Part shown: positions 35,787-45,900 of the stretch, one piece after another
How positions within the stretch are numbered: the stretch's first letter is position 1
Layout: each line of letters starts with the position of its first letter
Source: JAJRVM01 sp041752115
GTDB taxonomy: Bacteria > Planctomycetota > Planctomycetia > Pirellulales > Pirellulaceae
DNA length: 64,000 nt
Assembly: GCA_041752115.1 (NCBI GenBank)
Contig: JBGSHS010000360.1
Span: forward strand, 99,523 to 163,522
Direction: 5' to 3'
Notes under the pieces: model-generated
What the model was told of the DNA's origin: nothing
Databases searched by the model: none
The model's input: only the letters and a program-made list of their open reading frames with translations
Made by a program: the position numbers and the translations under genes

Positions 35787-37067
35787 ATGACATTCAACCA
35801 GAAATTCAACCGTCGTCAGATCATCAAGGGACTGGCTGCCACGGCGGTGGCAGCACCGTGGATAGTACCGGGACGAGCTTTGGGATTGGACGACAAGGCG
35901 CCTGCCAGTGAACGCGTTGCGCTGGGGCACATTGGCGTCGGTGGCCGCGGTACCGATCTGTTTCAGTCGTTCTTCCCCCTGCGTGACTGCCAGAGCGTGG
36001 CGGTGGCCGACTGCTATCAGAACAAGCGCGAACGCATCGCAGGAATCTGCAAGGGAAAAGCCTACCAGGACTTTCGCGAACTGCTGGCTCGAGACGATGT
36101 TGATGCGGTCGTGATTGCCACGCCCGATCACTGGCATGTGCCGATCGGCATCATGGCTGCCCGAGCCAACAAGGATGTCTACATCGAAAAGCCGCTGGCG
36201 GTGACCGTCGAGCAGGATCTCGCCATGCAGCAGGCGGTGGAAGAGAATCAGCGAGTGTTTCAATATGGCACTCAACAGCGCAGTATGCCGCATTGCTGGA
36301 CCGGTTGCGAGCTGGTGCGGCGAGGTGTGATCGGTAAGATCCACACGATCGAAGTCGACGCGCCCAATGGCGGCGCCGGCGGCTCCACTCAGGAATCGCC
36401 CGTCCCGGCGGGCTTTGATTTCGAGATGTGGTGTGGGCCTTCCCCCCTGCGCACGTACACGAACGACCTCTGCCAGCCCGCTGCGACCTATTGGGTCTAC
36501 GACTACTCGATCGGATATCTCGGCGGCTGGGGCGCACATCCGCTTGATATCATGATCTGGGGTTCGGATGCCGATCTCTCCGGACTGGTGACTGTCGAGG
36601 GGACCGGGGTCATTCCGACGGAAGGGCTGTACGATACGGTCTATGACTGGGACATGACCATCATGCTGGGCGACGTCAAGCTGATCTTCCGCCCCGGCGC
36701 TGACCGCACGAAGTTCATCGGCGCCGACGGCTGGATCGAGGTCGCACGTGATGTGAATCGCAGTGGAGCCAGCGATCCGGCCTATCACCCCGTGAAGCCG
36801 GCTAAGCCGGTCGAGCCCACGGCGCGGAGCCTGCCGGTCAGCACGAACCACTCGGACAATTTCATCCAGGCCGTCAAGACGCGGCAGACCCCGGTCTCCA
36901 ATATCTCCGATGCCGTCCGCAGCGATCTGATCAGTGTGCTCTGCGATATCGCCGTGCGCACCGGCCAGAAGATCACCTGGGATCCCAAGAATCGGGAACT
37001 GGTCGATCCGAGCCCGGAGGCCAAAGCGCTTGTGAGCCGCTCGATGCGCAGCCCCTGGACGCTGTAG
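35787..37067 (+). CDS. Gfo/Idh/MocA family oxidoreductase, Tat-exported (second of two)
   Basis: The protein has 426 residues from the ATG at 35787. The Tat signal is NRRQIIKGLAATAVAAPWIV. The nucleotide-binding motif LGHIGVGGRGTDLF, the VIATPDHWHVP segment and catalytic EKPLAVTVEQ are present; FDFEMWCGPSP and GGWGAHPLDIMIWG are typical of the planctomycete subfamily. It is only distantly similar to the protein at 33245, so the pair is not a recent duplication. A perfect family-1 REP-like hairpin begins four bases after the stop. Confidence 0.88.
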   Translation: MTFNQKFNRRQIIKGLAATAVAAPWIVPGRALGLDDKAPASERVALGHIGVGGRGTDLFQSFFPLRDCQSVAVADCYQNKRERIAGICKGKAYQDFRELLARDDVDAVVIATPDHWHVPIGIMAARANKDVYIEKPLAVTVEQDLAMQQAVEENQRVFQYGTQQRSMPHCWTGCELVRRGVIGKIHTIEVDAPNGGAGGSTQESPVPAGFDFEMWCGPSPLRTYTNDLCQPAATYWVYDYSIGYLGGWGAHPLDIMIWGSDADLSGLVTVEGTGVIPTEGLYDTVYDWDMTIMLGDVKLIFRPGADRTKFIGADGWIEVARDVNRSGASDPAYHPVKPAKPVEPTARSLPVSTNHSDNFIQAVKTRQTPVSNISDAVRSDLISVLCDIAVRTGQKITWDPKNRELVDPSPEAKALVSRSMRSPWTL

Positions 37068-37070
37068 CAC

Positions 37071-37092
37071 GTAGCACGCACTTTAGTGCGTG
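37071..37092 (+). repeat. REP-like hairpin, family 1
   Basis: GTAG (37071-37074) directly precedes CACGCACT-TT-AGTGCGTG (37075-37092), four bases past the stop of the oxidoreductase gene. Confidence 0.75.
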
Positions 37093-37120
37093 ACCTGCCC
37101 TGTCCTCCAAGTCGTCCTCG

Positions 37121-37262
37121 TGGCCGCGGTCGCGTAGACCGCGGGGGTAGCGGCGTGCGTGCTGAGCTGCGCCCATGCTCTGCGTTCTGGTGGCCGCGGT
37201 CGCGTAGACCGCGGGGGTAGCGGCGTGCGTGCTGAGCTGCGCCCATGCTCTGCGCGAGCATG
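37121..37262. repeat. 70-bp tandem duplication with embedded hairpins
   Basis: Two copies (37121-37190 and 37191-~37255) share CCGCGGTC-GCGTA-GACCGCGG, a perfect 8-bp stem with 5-base loop, then GGGGTAGCGGCGTGCGTGCT and GAGCTGCGCCCATGCTCTGC. The second copy ends in the family-3 palindrome CATGCTC-TGCGC-GAGCATG (37244-37262) followed by GCTAC. It occupies the gap between convergent genes. Confidence 0.8.
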
Positions 37263-37283
37263 GCTACTTCTCTGCGCGAACGA

Positions 37284-38477
37284 CTACGCTGGTGCGCCGA
37301 GCAGGCCTTCGTGATAGAACACGGGCTTGTATCCGTGTTCGGTGCAGAAACGCAGAGCCGTGTCGAGTCGCTGCACGTGGTCCGGAACGTAGTTGAAATA
37401 GAACGGCCAGAAGTACTGTTCGTGCGTCAGCAGGTCCAGTATTTCGGCCGTATCGGGATTGTCCAATTGCGGCGCCAACGTCGGCACGATCTTATCGATT
37501 GGTGTGTTGTTAACGACGATGTCGACTCGGGAGAAGACGATTCCGCTGTCAAAGTCTTTCCACGCATCGTGGGTCCACAGATACTCGCTGTGCTCATCAT
37601 CCCAGCGGTAGTTCACATCGAACTGTCCGTTGCTGCCACGCGCAAAATAGCCGCTCAGCACCCGCACTCCCCGCTCATACAGAGGGCGAAAGGCGGAGTG
37701 GCGGGTCATCCCGAAATGGATGATCGTTGGTGGTGCGCACACTTCTTCGCCGGCAAACCGCACGATCTGTTCGTTCACCAGATCCAGGTCGGCAATCACC
37801 TTGGATGGTTCCGCGTCGACATAGGGCCGCGGTGGTTCGTCGGCGTAAGCGTGAAACGTGAGTCGTAGCCAGTGGGCATTGTCGCGCCACTGCGATCTGT
37901 AGCGGTCGGGAAACTGCGTCAGATTCCAGTCGTCACCTGTCGTGTAGTAAATGTTGAGTACGAACTTGGCGCCGTACTTCTGGTTGAGCGTGCGCAGGGC
38001 GTCCAGGTAGAAGCAGTCGAACAGCGAGGAGTACTGTTTCTGCGTGATATCCCGCAGGAAGAAGCTGTTGTCGTCGATCGCGAACCGATAACGGGGAAAG
38101 CTGTGCCGGTCCCATACGACGCGAATGCGGTCTTCGTTGCTGGCCCCCTGCGATTCGGCCACTGCCACAATCTCCGGCTCGCTGTCGCGCAACACAACGT
38201 CTGCCTCAAACGTCGCCCCCGATCTGGCCGCAGCGACCCCATTGACCGCTACCTTAGCGTCGGATGGAGCCGTACCACGCACCCGGATCTTCAGACCGTC
38301 TGGCAGTTGCTCGCCATGACGCCTGCAGAGTACGGCGCCGTGTCGAGGCGACTTGATCTTGATGGGACCAGCCTCTGTCCGAGCCAGGAGCCGACTTGGC
38401 CGAAGGAGCGCGGATGCCGCTCCAGCAGCGCTCATCTGCAGCAGCGAGCGTCTGGAAATCGACGGCGTGTGACTCAT
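37284..38477 (-). CDS. Tat-exported polysaccharide-deacetylase-like protein
   Basis: The protein has 397 residues from the ATG at 38477. A twin-arginine signal (ISRRSLLQMSAAGAASALL) is followed by a ~90-residue beta-rich domain (GLKIRVRGTAPSDAKVAVNG resembles a carbohydrate-active accessory module). A barrel with RYRFAIDDNSFF then follows; its paired Asp suggests a NodB/glycoside-hydrolase-deacetylase-like site, with RLTFHAYADEPPRPY and HFGMTRHSAF supplying His residues. The assignment to a deacetylase superfamily is tentative. Monocistronic; hairpins flank both ends. Confidence 0.55.
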   Translation of the reverse strand: MSHTPSISRRSLLQMSAAGAASALLRPSRLLARTEAGPIKIKSPRHGAVLCRRHGEQLPDGLKIRVRGTAPSDAKVAVNGVAAARSGATFEADVVLRDSEPEIVAVAESQGASNEDRIRVVWDRHSFPRYRFAIDDNSFFLRDITQKQYSSLFDCFYLDALRTLNQKYGAKFVLNIYYTTGDDWNLTQFPDRYRSQWRDNAHWLRLTFHAYADEPPRPYVDAEPSKVIADLDLVNEQIVRFAGEEVCAPPTIIHFGMTRHSAFRPLYERGVRVLSGYFARGSNGQFDVNYRWDDEHSEYLWTHDAWKDFDSGIVFSRVDIVVNNTPIDKIVPTLAPQLDNPDTAEILDLLTHEQYFWPFYFNYVPDHVQRLDTALRFCTEHGYKPVFYHEGLLGAPA

Positions 38478-38657
38478 TGTTGTTGTTAGCGAGTGGGCGT
38501 AGCGTCGAAATAGTGGAGCTGCGGCCATAGTGCGTTACCTCCGGAGGATGTCGTTTTGTCACTTCCGATTGTAGCTCTGCCGACAGCGGCGCAATAGCAG
38601 GCGCCTCAGGACGATCGGATCGCAAATCGTCGCCCTCTTCGCGCAGAAGAGAAGGCT

Positions 38658-38785
38658 CACGCAAAGGCGCTAAGAGAAAGAGCTCAGGTTGAGGGAAAAA
38701 AGCAGAGAGGCAGGCTTCTGCCTGGCATCGAAAAGGCGGTCTTCCACCGAGATCCTCTCTGCTCCCAAACGCCTTTGCGCCTTAA
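38658..38785. repeat. MITE-like nested inverted-repeat element (CGCAAAGGCG ... CGCCTTTGCG)
   Basis: The outer arms CGCAAAGGCG (38660-38669) and CGCCTTTGCG (38770-38779) are perfect complements. Inner arms GCAGAGAGG (38702-38710) and CCTCTCTGC (38754-38762) nest inside, and CAGGC-TTCT-GCCTG nests again. About 128 bp, no gene. Confidence 0.6.
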
Positions 38786-38808
38786 TGTAGCCCGCACCGT
38801 AGCGTGGA

Positions 38809-38898
38809 CTTCAGTCCGCGACAGTCCTTTCGACGGGCCTGCCCTGGGCAACGACAGGGTCGAGGGCAGGGCGGGTCACGCACTCAAGTGCGTGCTAC
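38809..38898. repeat. Two family-1 hairpins in opposite orientations
   Basis: A variant GTAG + CGTGGACT-TC-AGTCCGCG lies near 38809-38830. The perfect copy CACGCACT-CA-AGTGCGTG (38877-38894), followed by CTAC, faces the other way. Decayed CGTGCTACGTG pieces follow. These precede the sigma factor gene by ~300 bases; the rest of 38900-39198 shows nothing definite. Confidence 0.7.
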
Positions 38899-39198
38899 GT
38901 GCGTGCTACGTGCCACGTGTTGGCACTTTTCCGACTTTCTTGCCAGAATCTGCGACACATGGCCCGGGCGAAACACAAAGATGCACAGTAGGTTCCTGCG
39001 TCTCCTGCATCTCCAGCCGGTTGTGGAATTTTGGGGACGGGCGTAACGTCTTACCTGGCGGCATGTTGCATGGTGGATCGTCAGGCAAGGGGGGCGGATG
39101 CACATGCGAACTGCCATGCGGAAACGAGAGGACGAACCTTGGTTTTAGCAGAAGGGTTGCCTGAACGATAAGCACCAGGCAAGGCGGTATTCCCGTCC

Positions 39199-39813
39199 AT
39201 GGATCAACAGCGGGAAACAGAGATACTCGACGGTCTGCGTGCCGGTGACCCCGGTGCCTGGCGTGCGTTGTACGATGCGCATGTCGGCGCGGTCTGGCAG
39301 TACGTTGCGCTACGCTTGGGTCCGCAGCGATCGGACGTGTCAGATGTAGTGCAGGAGATCTTCCTGGCTGCCGCGCGGAGTGTTCGGACGTACGACCTGG
39401 CGCAGGGTAGTCTCTCGCGGTGGCTTGTCGGAATCGCGCGGCGGCAGATCGCACTCCATTTTCGTGCCGAAGCGCGGCAGAGCCGCATTCGGCGGCTGGC
39501 CGAATCCTGGGGCCCCCACGCTCAGCAGGTCGCAGAGTGGCTGGACGACCGCGAGGCGTTGCCAGGCGAGGTGTTGGAGAGTCAGGAACTGAGCACCCTG
39601 CTGCGCGCTGCGCTGGCCGAACTGGAGCCGACGTACGAAGAGCTGCTGACGCAGAAGTATCTGGAAGGGATTTCGGTGCAGCAGCTGGCGGCGGCGAGCA
39701 ATTCGACCGAAACCGCCATCCGATCCAAGCTGGCCCGAGCGCGCAAGATGCTGCGGCGGATCCTGTTGACCCGTCTCGCAGCCGGTTCGATGTCGGAGCA
39801 AGGTAATGGATAG
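39199..39813 (+). CDS. ECF-type RNA polymerase sigma factor
   Basis: The protein has 204 residues. Region 2 is seen in WRALYDAHVGAVWQYVALRL and DVVQEIFLAAARSV; region 4 helix-turn-helix in YLEGISVQQLAAASNSTETAIRSKLARARKML. There is no region 1.1 or 3, as expected for ECF factors. It directs RNA polymerase to a specific regulon in response to an envelope signal. The next gene, 131 bases on, encodes a giant membrane protein with a short cytoplasmic N-terminus, the likely anti-sigma partner. The ribosome site is weak (AAGGCGG about 12 bases upstream). Confidence 0.92.
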   Translation: MDQQRETEILDGLRAGDPGAWRALYDAHVGAVWQYVALRLGPQRSDVSDVVQEIFLAAARSVRTYDLAQGSLSRWLVGIARRQIALHFRAEARQSRIRRLAESWGPHAQQVAEWLDDREALPGEVLESQELSTLLRAALAELEPTYEELLTQKYLEGISVQQLAAASNSTETAIRSKLARARKMLRRILLTRLAAGSMSEQGNG

Positions 39814-39878
39814 TAGCCACGCTCGCGCAGAGTAGCCACGCTCGCGCAGAGTAGCCACGCTCGCGCAGAGCGTGGGTA
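39814..39878 (+). repeat. Family-3 REP-like tandem array between sigma and giant receptor genes
   Basis: TAGCCACGCTCGCGCAGAG repeats exactly three times from 39814 (19-bp period), beginning at the base after the sigma stop codon. The last unit completes CCACGCTC-GCGCA-GAGCGTGG preceded directly by GTAG. It is the reverse complement of the array at 3332. Confidence 0.9.
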
Positions 39879-39944
39879 AGTGAATCGTCATGCGTACTTT
39901 GATGATCCGGCGGTCGGCCCGGCCCCGGCGGTAATGGACAGGTG

Positions 39945-42900
39945 ATGAAACTGATGACAAACGGGAGCGAACATGACTGGGGTGACGAGCGCATGGGAGA
40001 GCTCTTCTCCATGCTGCACCACAGCGCGCCTCCGCCGGACGCGGCGCTGTTGGAGGAACTGCGCGAGCGGTCGACGGTCGTTTTTACTCAGCAGTTTCAC
40101 GCTTCACGGCGGAACACTCAGCGGAGCAGAAAAATGATGATGGTGCTGACACGCACTCTGGCCGCGGCCGCGGCCGCTTTGGCTATGTTGGCTTCGTGGT
40201 TCTTCGTCCAGCGAGACGGAGAGACCGGGCCTCAGTTGGAGGTCGTGTTGGCCAGGCTCTCACAGGCAGAGTCCCTGCACCTCCAACTGGTGCGTGATGG
40301 AACATCAAGCGACATTTACACGCGCAGGCCAACACAATTGCGGTGGAACCTGCCGGATGGAACGTACCGCATCGACGACGGCCAGCATCTGTGGCAGGTG
40401 GACGAACAGGCGAATCGTGCGGTGTCAGAGCCGTCGCAGTTTTTTGCCGCCGCTCCGAGTGGGCTCGACGCGCTGCGCCTGATGGACGTGATCGACCCGC
40501 AGCTGCGACAAGCACTGCTGGCCCTGCGCCCGGCGGAGCAAGTGACGACTGAGGGGATTGTGTGTGATGTCTATCGCTGGCCGACCGACTCGGTGACGAG
40601 TGATATGCACATGGTGGCTTACGTGGCTGCTCAAGACAATCTGTTGCGCTCGCTGGAGATCACCGTGGGTGGTGCCGGTCGGAACGTCTCGAGCTGCAAG
40701 TTGGCAGTTGCGGCGGTCAATCCACCTCTGGACGAGCAGCTGTTTCGGATTGCCGACACGCTGACAGCTGACGGACGGATCGGCAAGGTGCTCGACGCGC
40801 AGGGCTTGGTTTCCGTCCAGCCTTTGGGGCACCATCGTTGGACGCCAGTCCAGCCCGGGCTGGTACTCAAGCCGGGCGATTGGGTGCGCAGTGACCTGCG
40901 CGGCGCCAATGCAGCGACGTTGCGTCTGGTCCCGCATTCGCTCGTAACACTGGGGCCGGGAACGCTCGTGGAGCTCAAGTCGCCTACCGATCTGGCGGTT
41001 GTGGCGGGCGAGCTGAAGCTGATCACGGATCCCGCCGAACCGGTGCGATTGCACGGTGCAGCGGATCAGTCGTTGGAAGTGCGCGGCACGCAGTGGGTTC
41101 GGCGACAGGACGATACGCTGGTGACGCTCCAGCGGGAACCGGCCTGGGTCGCCGGCTATGAGGGAACAACTGTGGATGAATCGATCGGATCGCTGGTGGC
41201 GAAGATCGATGGGCGGGATGTTCCGCTCACGGTCGGTTACCACAAGGTGACGGTCGACATTCGCGATCAGATTGCCCGCACGGTGATCGAAGAGTCGTTT
41301 GTGAATCACACGGCGAACCGGCTCGAGGGAGTCTTCTATTTCCCCTTGCCGCAAGATGCCTCGATTTCAGGATTTGGCATGTGGATCGGTGACGAGCTGG
41401 TCGAGGCGGATGTCGTGGAGAAACAGCGGGCGCGCGAGATCTACGAGACGATACTGCGCGAGAAACGCGACCCGGGGCTGCTGGAATGGACTGGCGGCAA
41501 TCAGTTCAAGGCTCGAATCTTCCCGATTGAAGCGCATGCGCAGAAACGCATTACGATCACTTACACTCAGGTCCTTCCGCTGCGGGGCAACCAGTTCCGC
41601 TATTCGTATGCTCTGCAGAGCGAAATGCTGCGTCAGCATCCGTTGAGCACACTGTCGATCGGGGTGAAGATCAACTCGCAAGTGCCGATCGCTTCGGTCA
41701 CATCACCGACCCACACGGCTCGCATCGCCCAGACGGAGCATTCCGGGAGTGTGGAGTTCAGCGCGCAGGAGTTTACACCCGATCATGACTTCGAAGTGGT
41801 GGTGCAACTGCAGGACCAGCCGGCCACGGCGGTGCTGATTCCGCATCAGCGAGGCGACAATGGCTATTTCATGCTGCAGGTCATGCCACCGGTAATCGAC
41901 TCGGCGGCCGATCGGGATCTGCTCCCCGACGGTGAACCGCTCGAGCTGCTGCTGGTGGCCGACACGTCGGCTTCGATGGACGAGCCGTCACGCCAGACGC
42001 AGGCGGAGCTGATCACCGCCATCTTGACTTCGCTTTCCGACCAGGACTCCTTCAACCTGATGATGTGCGATGTCAACTGCCACTGGCTGTTCGACGAACC
42101 GGTCCCTGCAGACGCCGGGAACGTGGCTCTGGCCATGAGTTCGCTGGGCCAGCGAGTGTCCTTGGGTTGGACCGATCTGGACAAGGCGTTTCGGGAGGCG
42201 TCGGCACGAGTGACGCCCCGAACGCAGCTGATCTACCTGGGTGACGGGATCGTCACGGGTCCGGATGCCGATCCGGTCGCTTGCGCCAAACGGCTCCGCC
42301 AGCAGTTCCAGGGACTGGCAGGCACCGGGCGTGCGATCGCGGTCAGCAGTCGTTACGAGAGCACCGTGCTCAAGGCCATTGCCTCTTTAGGTCGCGGCTC
42401 GCTGCGTAAGATCGATGCCCAACAGAATGCGCAGCAAGCGGCTCGGGAGCTGCTCGCCGAAATGACTCGGCCTGCGACCACCATCAGTCAGATAGAGCTT
42501 CGCGGATTGCGCACCGCTCGGGTGTATCCGGAGGAACTTCCGAACCTGGCTGACGGCACACAGCAGATACTCGTGGGACGTTACCTTCCGCAGCAGCAAG
42601 ACGTGCGGGGCGAGGTCGTCATTGCGGCCACGCGTGGCGGCACTCCGCTGCAGATCAGCAGCCCGTTCCAGCTGAAGCAGGCGGAAGAAGGCAATTCATT
42701 CATTCCACGACTGTGGGCCCGCATGCATCTCGATGCGCTGCTTGAACAAGGCACGTCACAGACGATTCAGGACGAGGTCATCAGCTTATCGGAAGAGTTT
42801 CACATTATCACGCCGTACACGTCGCTGTTGGTTCTGGAAAGCGATGCCGATCGCGAGCGGTTTCAGGTCCAACGGCGCTTTCAGATGCGCGACGGTGAGC

Positions 42901-45900
42901 GGTTCTTCGCCGCCGGACGGGACAATGCGAACTATGAGCTGCTTCAGCAGCAAATGCGACGAGCCGGCGATTGGAGAATTCAACTGCGCATGGACGTGCT
43001 GCGCGAACTAAACCGTCTCGGACGCTCCCCGCTTTCGCCAGGTGGTTCATTCGCGAAAGGACGGAGCAGCGGTAAGGGGGGCGATATTGTCTCCGTGATG
43101 TGGGACGGGTCTTCCTCGACGGTGGTCAGCAGTTCTTGGGCCGCCGATAACAGCCGGAGGAACTGGGGTTTCTCCACGAACGGTTTTGGCGGAGGTCGCC
43201 GGAGTGATCTTGCTGTGGGTTTCAATCTGCCTGGAAGTTCCGTCGAGCGATATGCAGTCGAGATCATGGACTTCGAATCCGCGGATAAAGCGGAGTGGTT
43301 TCAAGGCGGAGATCGGTTCGGCCGGGACTTCGTCGACAACCGTGCCGCGTCCTTTGGCGAGGAAGATGTCCTGGAGTCCACTGATTTCTCGGGCCGTCTC
43401 GAATTCGGTCAGCTGGCAAAGCACGGCAAACCGTTGGGTGGCAAACGACTTGACTCCCTATTCTCTTCTGCAGCGGGTGAACCGGAAGTCATGTTGCGTG
43501 CCAAGTTCAAACGACTTCCCGCGCGCGTCCAGTTGTGGGACACGGACGGTGCCGACCTATACGGCGAAAACGGTGTCGTCGCGTTCGGCTCGTATTTCGC
43601 ACGTCAGGAGAGAATCTTGGATGGAGCCGGGACGCTCACCGCTCTCTTCCCGCAGCTGCCGGCGATTCCCGTCCGTTCAGCAGCAAAACCGGGCGCATCC
43701 GATTGGCCGGAAGAGGCTCGGCAGATTTCAGACAGTCTGCTGCGTCAAGCGATGCTGCAGAGTGTCTCGCAGCCGTTAGAGATTACGCGTACGGTACAGA
43801 GTTTCGATCCACGCTGGAACTCACGGGCCTCCCAGCAGCAAATCACCTATCTGCTCTCATCCAACGCCTGGCTGGCTACCACGCTGAGCGTGGGCGGTCA
43901 GACGCTGGTGCATTCGTGTGATTCCGAACGCCGCCAGGTGTTCTCCAGGGCGTTTTTGCTCGGCCGCCGTCGAGCTGCGACGCCCGAAGAGCTGCGCAAT
44001 CCTCCGTTGGACGTGAGCGGCTTCATAATGACCTCGCTCGAACAAACATATGGCAGTTATCAGGTTGAGGTGAGGCAGGAGGAGGCATCGCGTGTGCGGC
44101 TGAATCTGACGCATCCCACCAACGCCGACTATCAGATGCAGTTGGTGATCGATACGGAGAAGAACGTCCTACTGCGCTTCGAGAACTGGCAGGATGGCAA
44201 GGTCGTGTCGGCGCAGCAATATGGCGATTTCGTGCTGGTGGCTGACGCATGGTTCGCTGGAACGTGCGAGACACTGGATGAACAGGGACGCCGCAGCGGA
44301 TTGGTGACGCAGAAGTTCACGGAGCTCTCTGCCGATGAGTTCGCTGCGCGTTGGGCACAGGAGCAGACGGGCGACGAGCGGGTGCTGTGGATCCGCGAGC
44401 CTCTGCCGCAGTTGCCGATCGCCCGACAGGCGGTCGAAAGAGGCAAGGCGGATTTCACCGACCAACTGGTGATCCTGCTCCACGATGCCCAGCTGCAGAA
44501 ATGGGATCGCGTCCTGCAGCAGTTGGCAGTAATGGAGTCGATATTTGTCGGCAAACCGGGACTCACCTGGGTGCGGGATGCGGTTATGCTGGCGGCACGT
44601 CGACGCGAAGAGTTGCGGCAGCGAGTGTTGGATCGCGCTGCCAATCTGGCTCAGCCCACTGACGACGGTCCGGTTGTCGACGAGTACTTTCTGGCGAATC
44701 ACCTTGTCTCGCAGGCCTCGGGCATCTGCGAGGCCAACGAGATGCTGACGCTGCTCGATAAGCTCGAACCGGTTTTCAGCCGCCAGCCCGACTATGTACA
44801 AGCTCGGCTCCAATGCCAGCAGCATCGCATCGGCTACCTGCTGCAGGTGGATCGCGCTGTAGAGGCCTTGGAATTGCGGAAGCAGTTGGCCGAGTCCTAC
44901 CCGCATCAGGAGAGTGTGCAGCGGGAGTATGCCCAGTCGCTGATCGACGCCGGCGAGGTTGATCAGGCGGTGGCTTGGATCTCCCAAGTACTGACTCCTG
45001 CCGCACAGTGGTATCCGCATGAGTCTGCATCACTGCGCAATATCATTGTGCAGTATTATCGGTCGCAGGGAAGATATCCTGATCTGGTTGAATATCTGCA
45101 GCAGTGGATTGGGGCAGAGCCTGAGACTGACTCGACATACGATCAGTATCTGACGGCCCTGGCAAAAAATGATCAGCTCGAACAGGCCAGCGACCAGATC
45201 GCAGTGTGGCTGACTGCCGGCGCTGCCGCCGATCCGCTATCCAAGACCCAGGCGTCACAGTTGCGAGCGGCCGTGCAGCATGCGTTGGGTCAGGGCTATG
45301 ACCTGGGCACGAATCGGCTCGATCCTCGGTGGCTTGAGCCGCTGGCCGCGATCGTAGCGACTTACGTGCGGCAGACCCGCGACAACGACGTTGTTCGCGC
45401 GGCGATTGCCGATACGATCATGAACTCGTATCCGTTTCGTGAGACCGATGTTGCGGCGCGGACCCGCCGGGAGATCGTGCCAGTCATTGCCGAGAATCTC
45501 ACCAGTCTCGCTTTCCCGCGCCTGCAGCGGATGGTCAACTGGATCTGGACTGAGAGCGAGACGGCCGGCACGGAGTTCTGGCAGTCAGTAGCCCAGGAAC
45601 TACGGCGGCGGTGGGAAGCCGAAAAGATCGCGCAACGCCGACATGAACTCGGCACGCTGCTCGGCCAGGTCCTTTCCGGCAAGATGGATGCCGCGTCGTA
45701 TCTGCAGTTCCTGCGTGAGCAGTGGCGCAAAGGGCCCGAGCTGTACCGCGACCAGTATGCGGAGACTCTGTTTAACACTCTCTTAGGGCAATCGTGGTCA
45801 CAAGAAGTCGAGGACGAAGTGGCAGCGATGGTGCCGCAGCTGCAGCTCAGTGCCGAGCCAGTTGACCGCCTGCAGCGTCAGGTCGCTGCGATCTATCAGT

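Noticed and set aside
38906..40012. Minus-strand open frame overlapping the sigma factor gene
   Set aside because: It runs antisense to a clear ECF sigma gene and through the hairpin array; the protein is low-complexity Arg/Pro/Ser.
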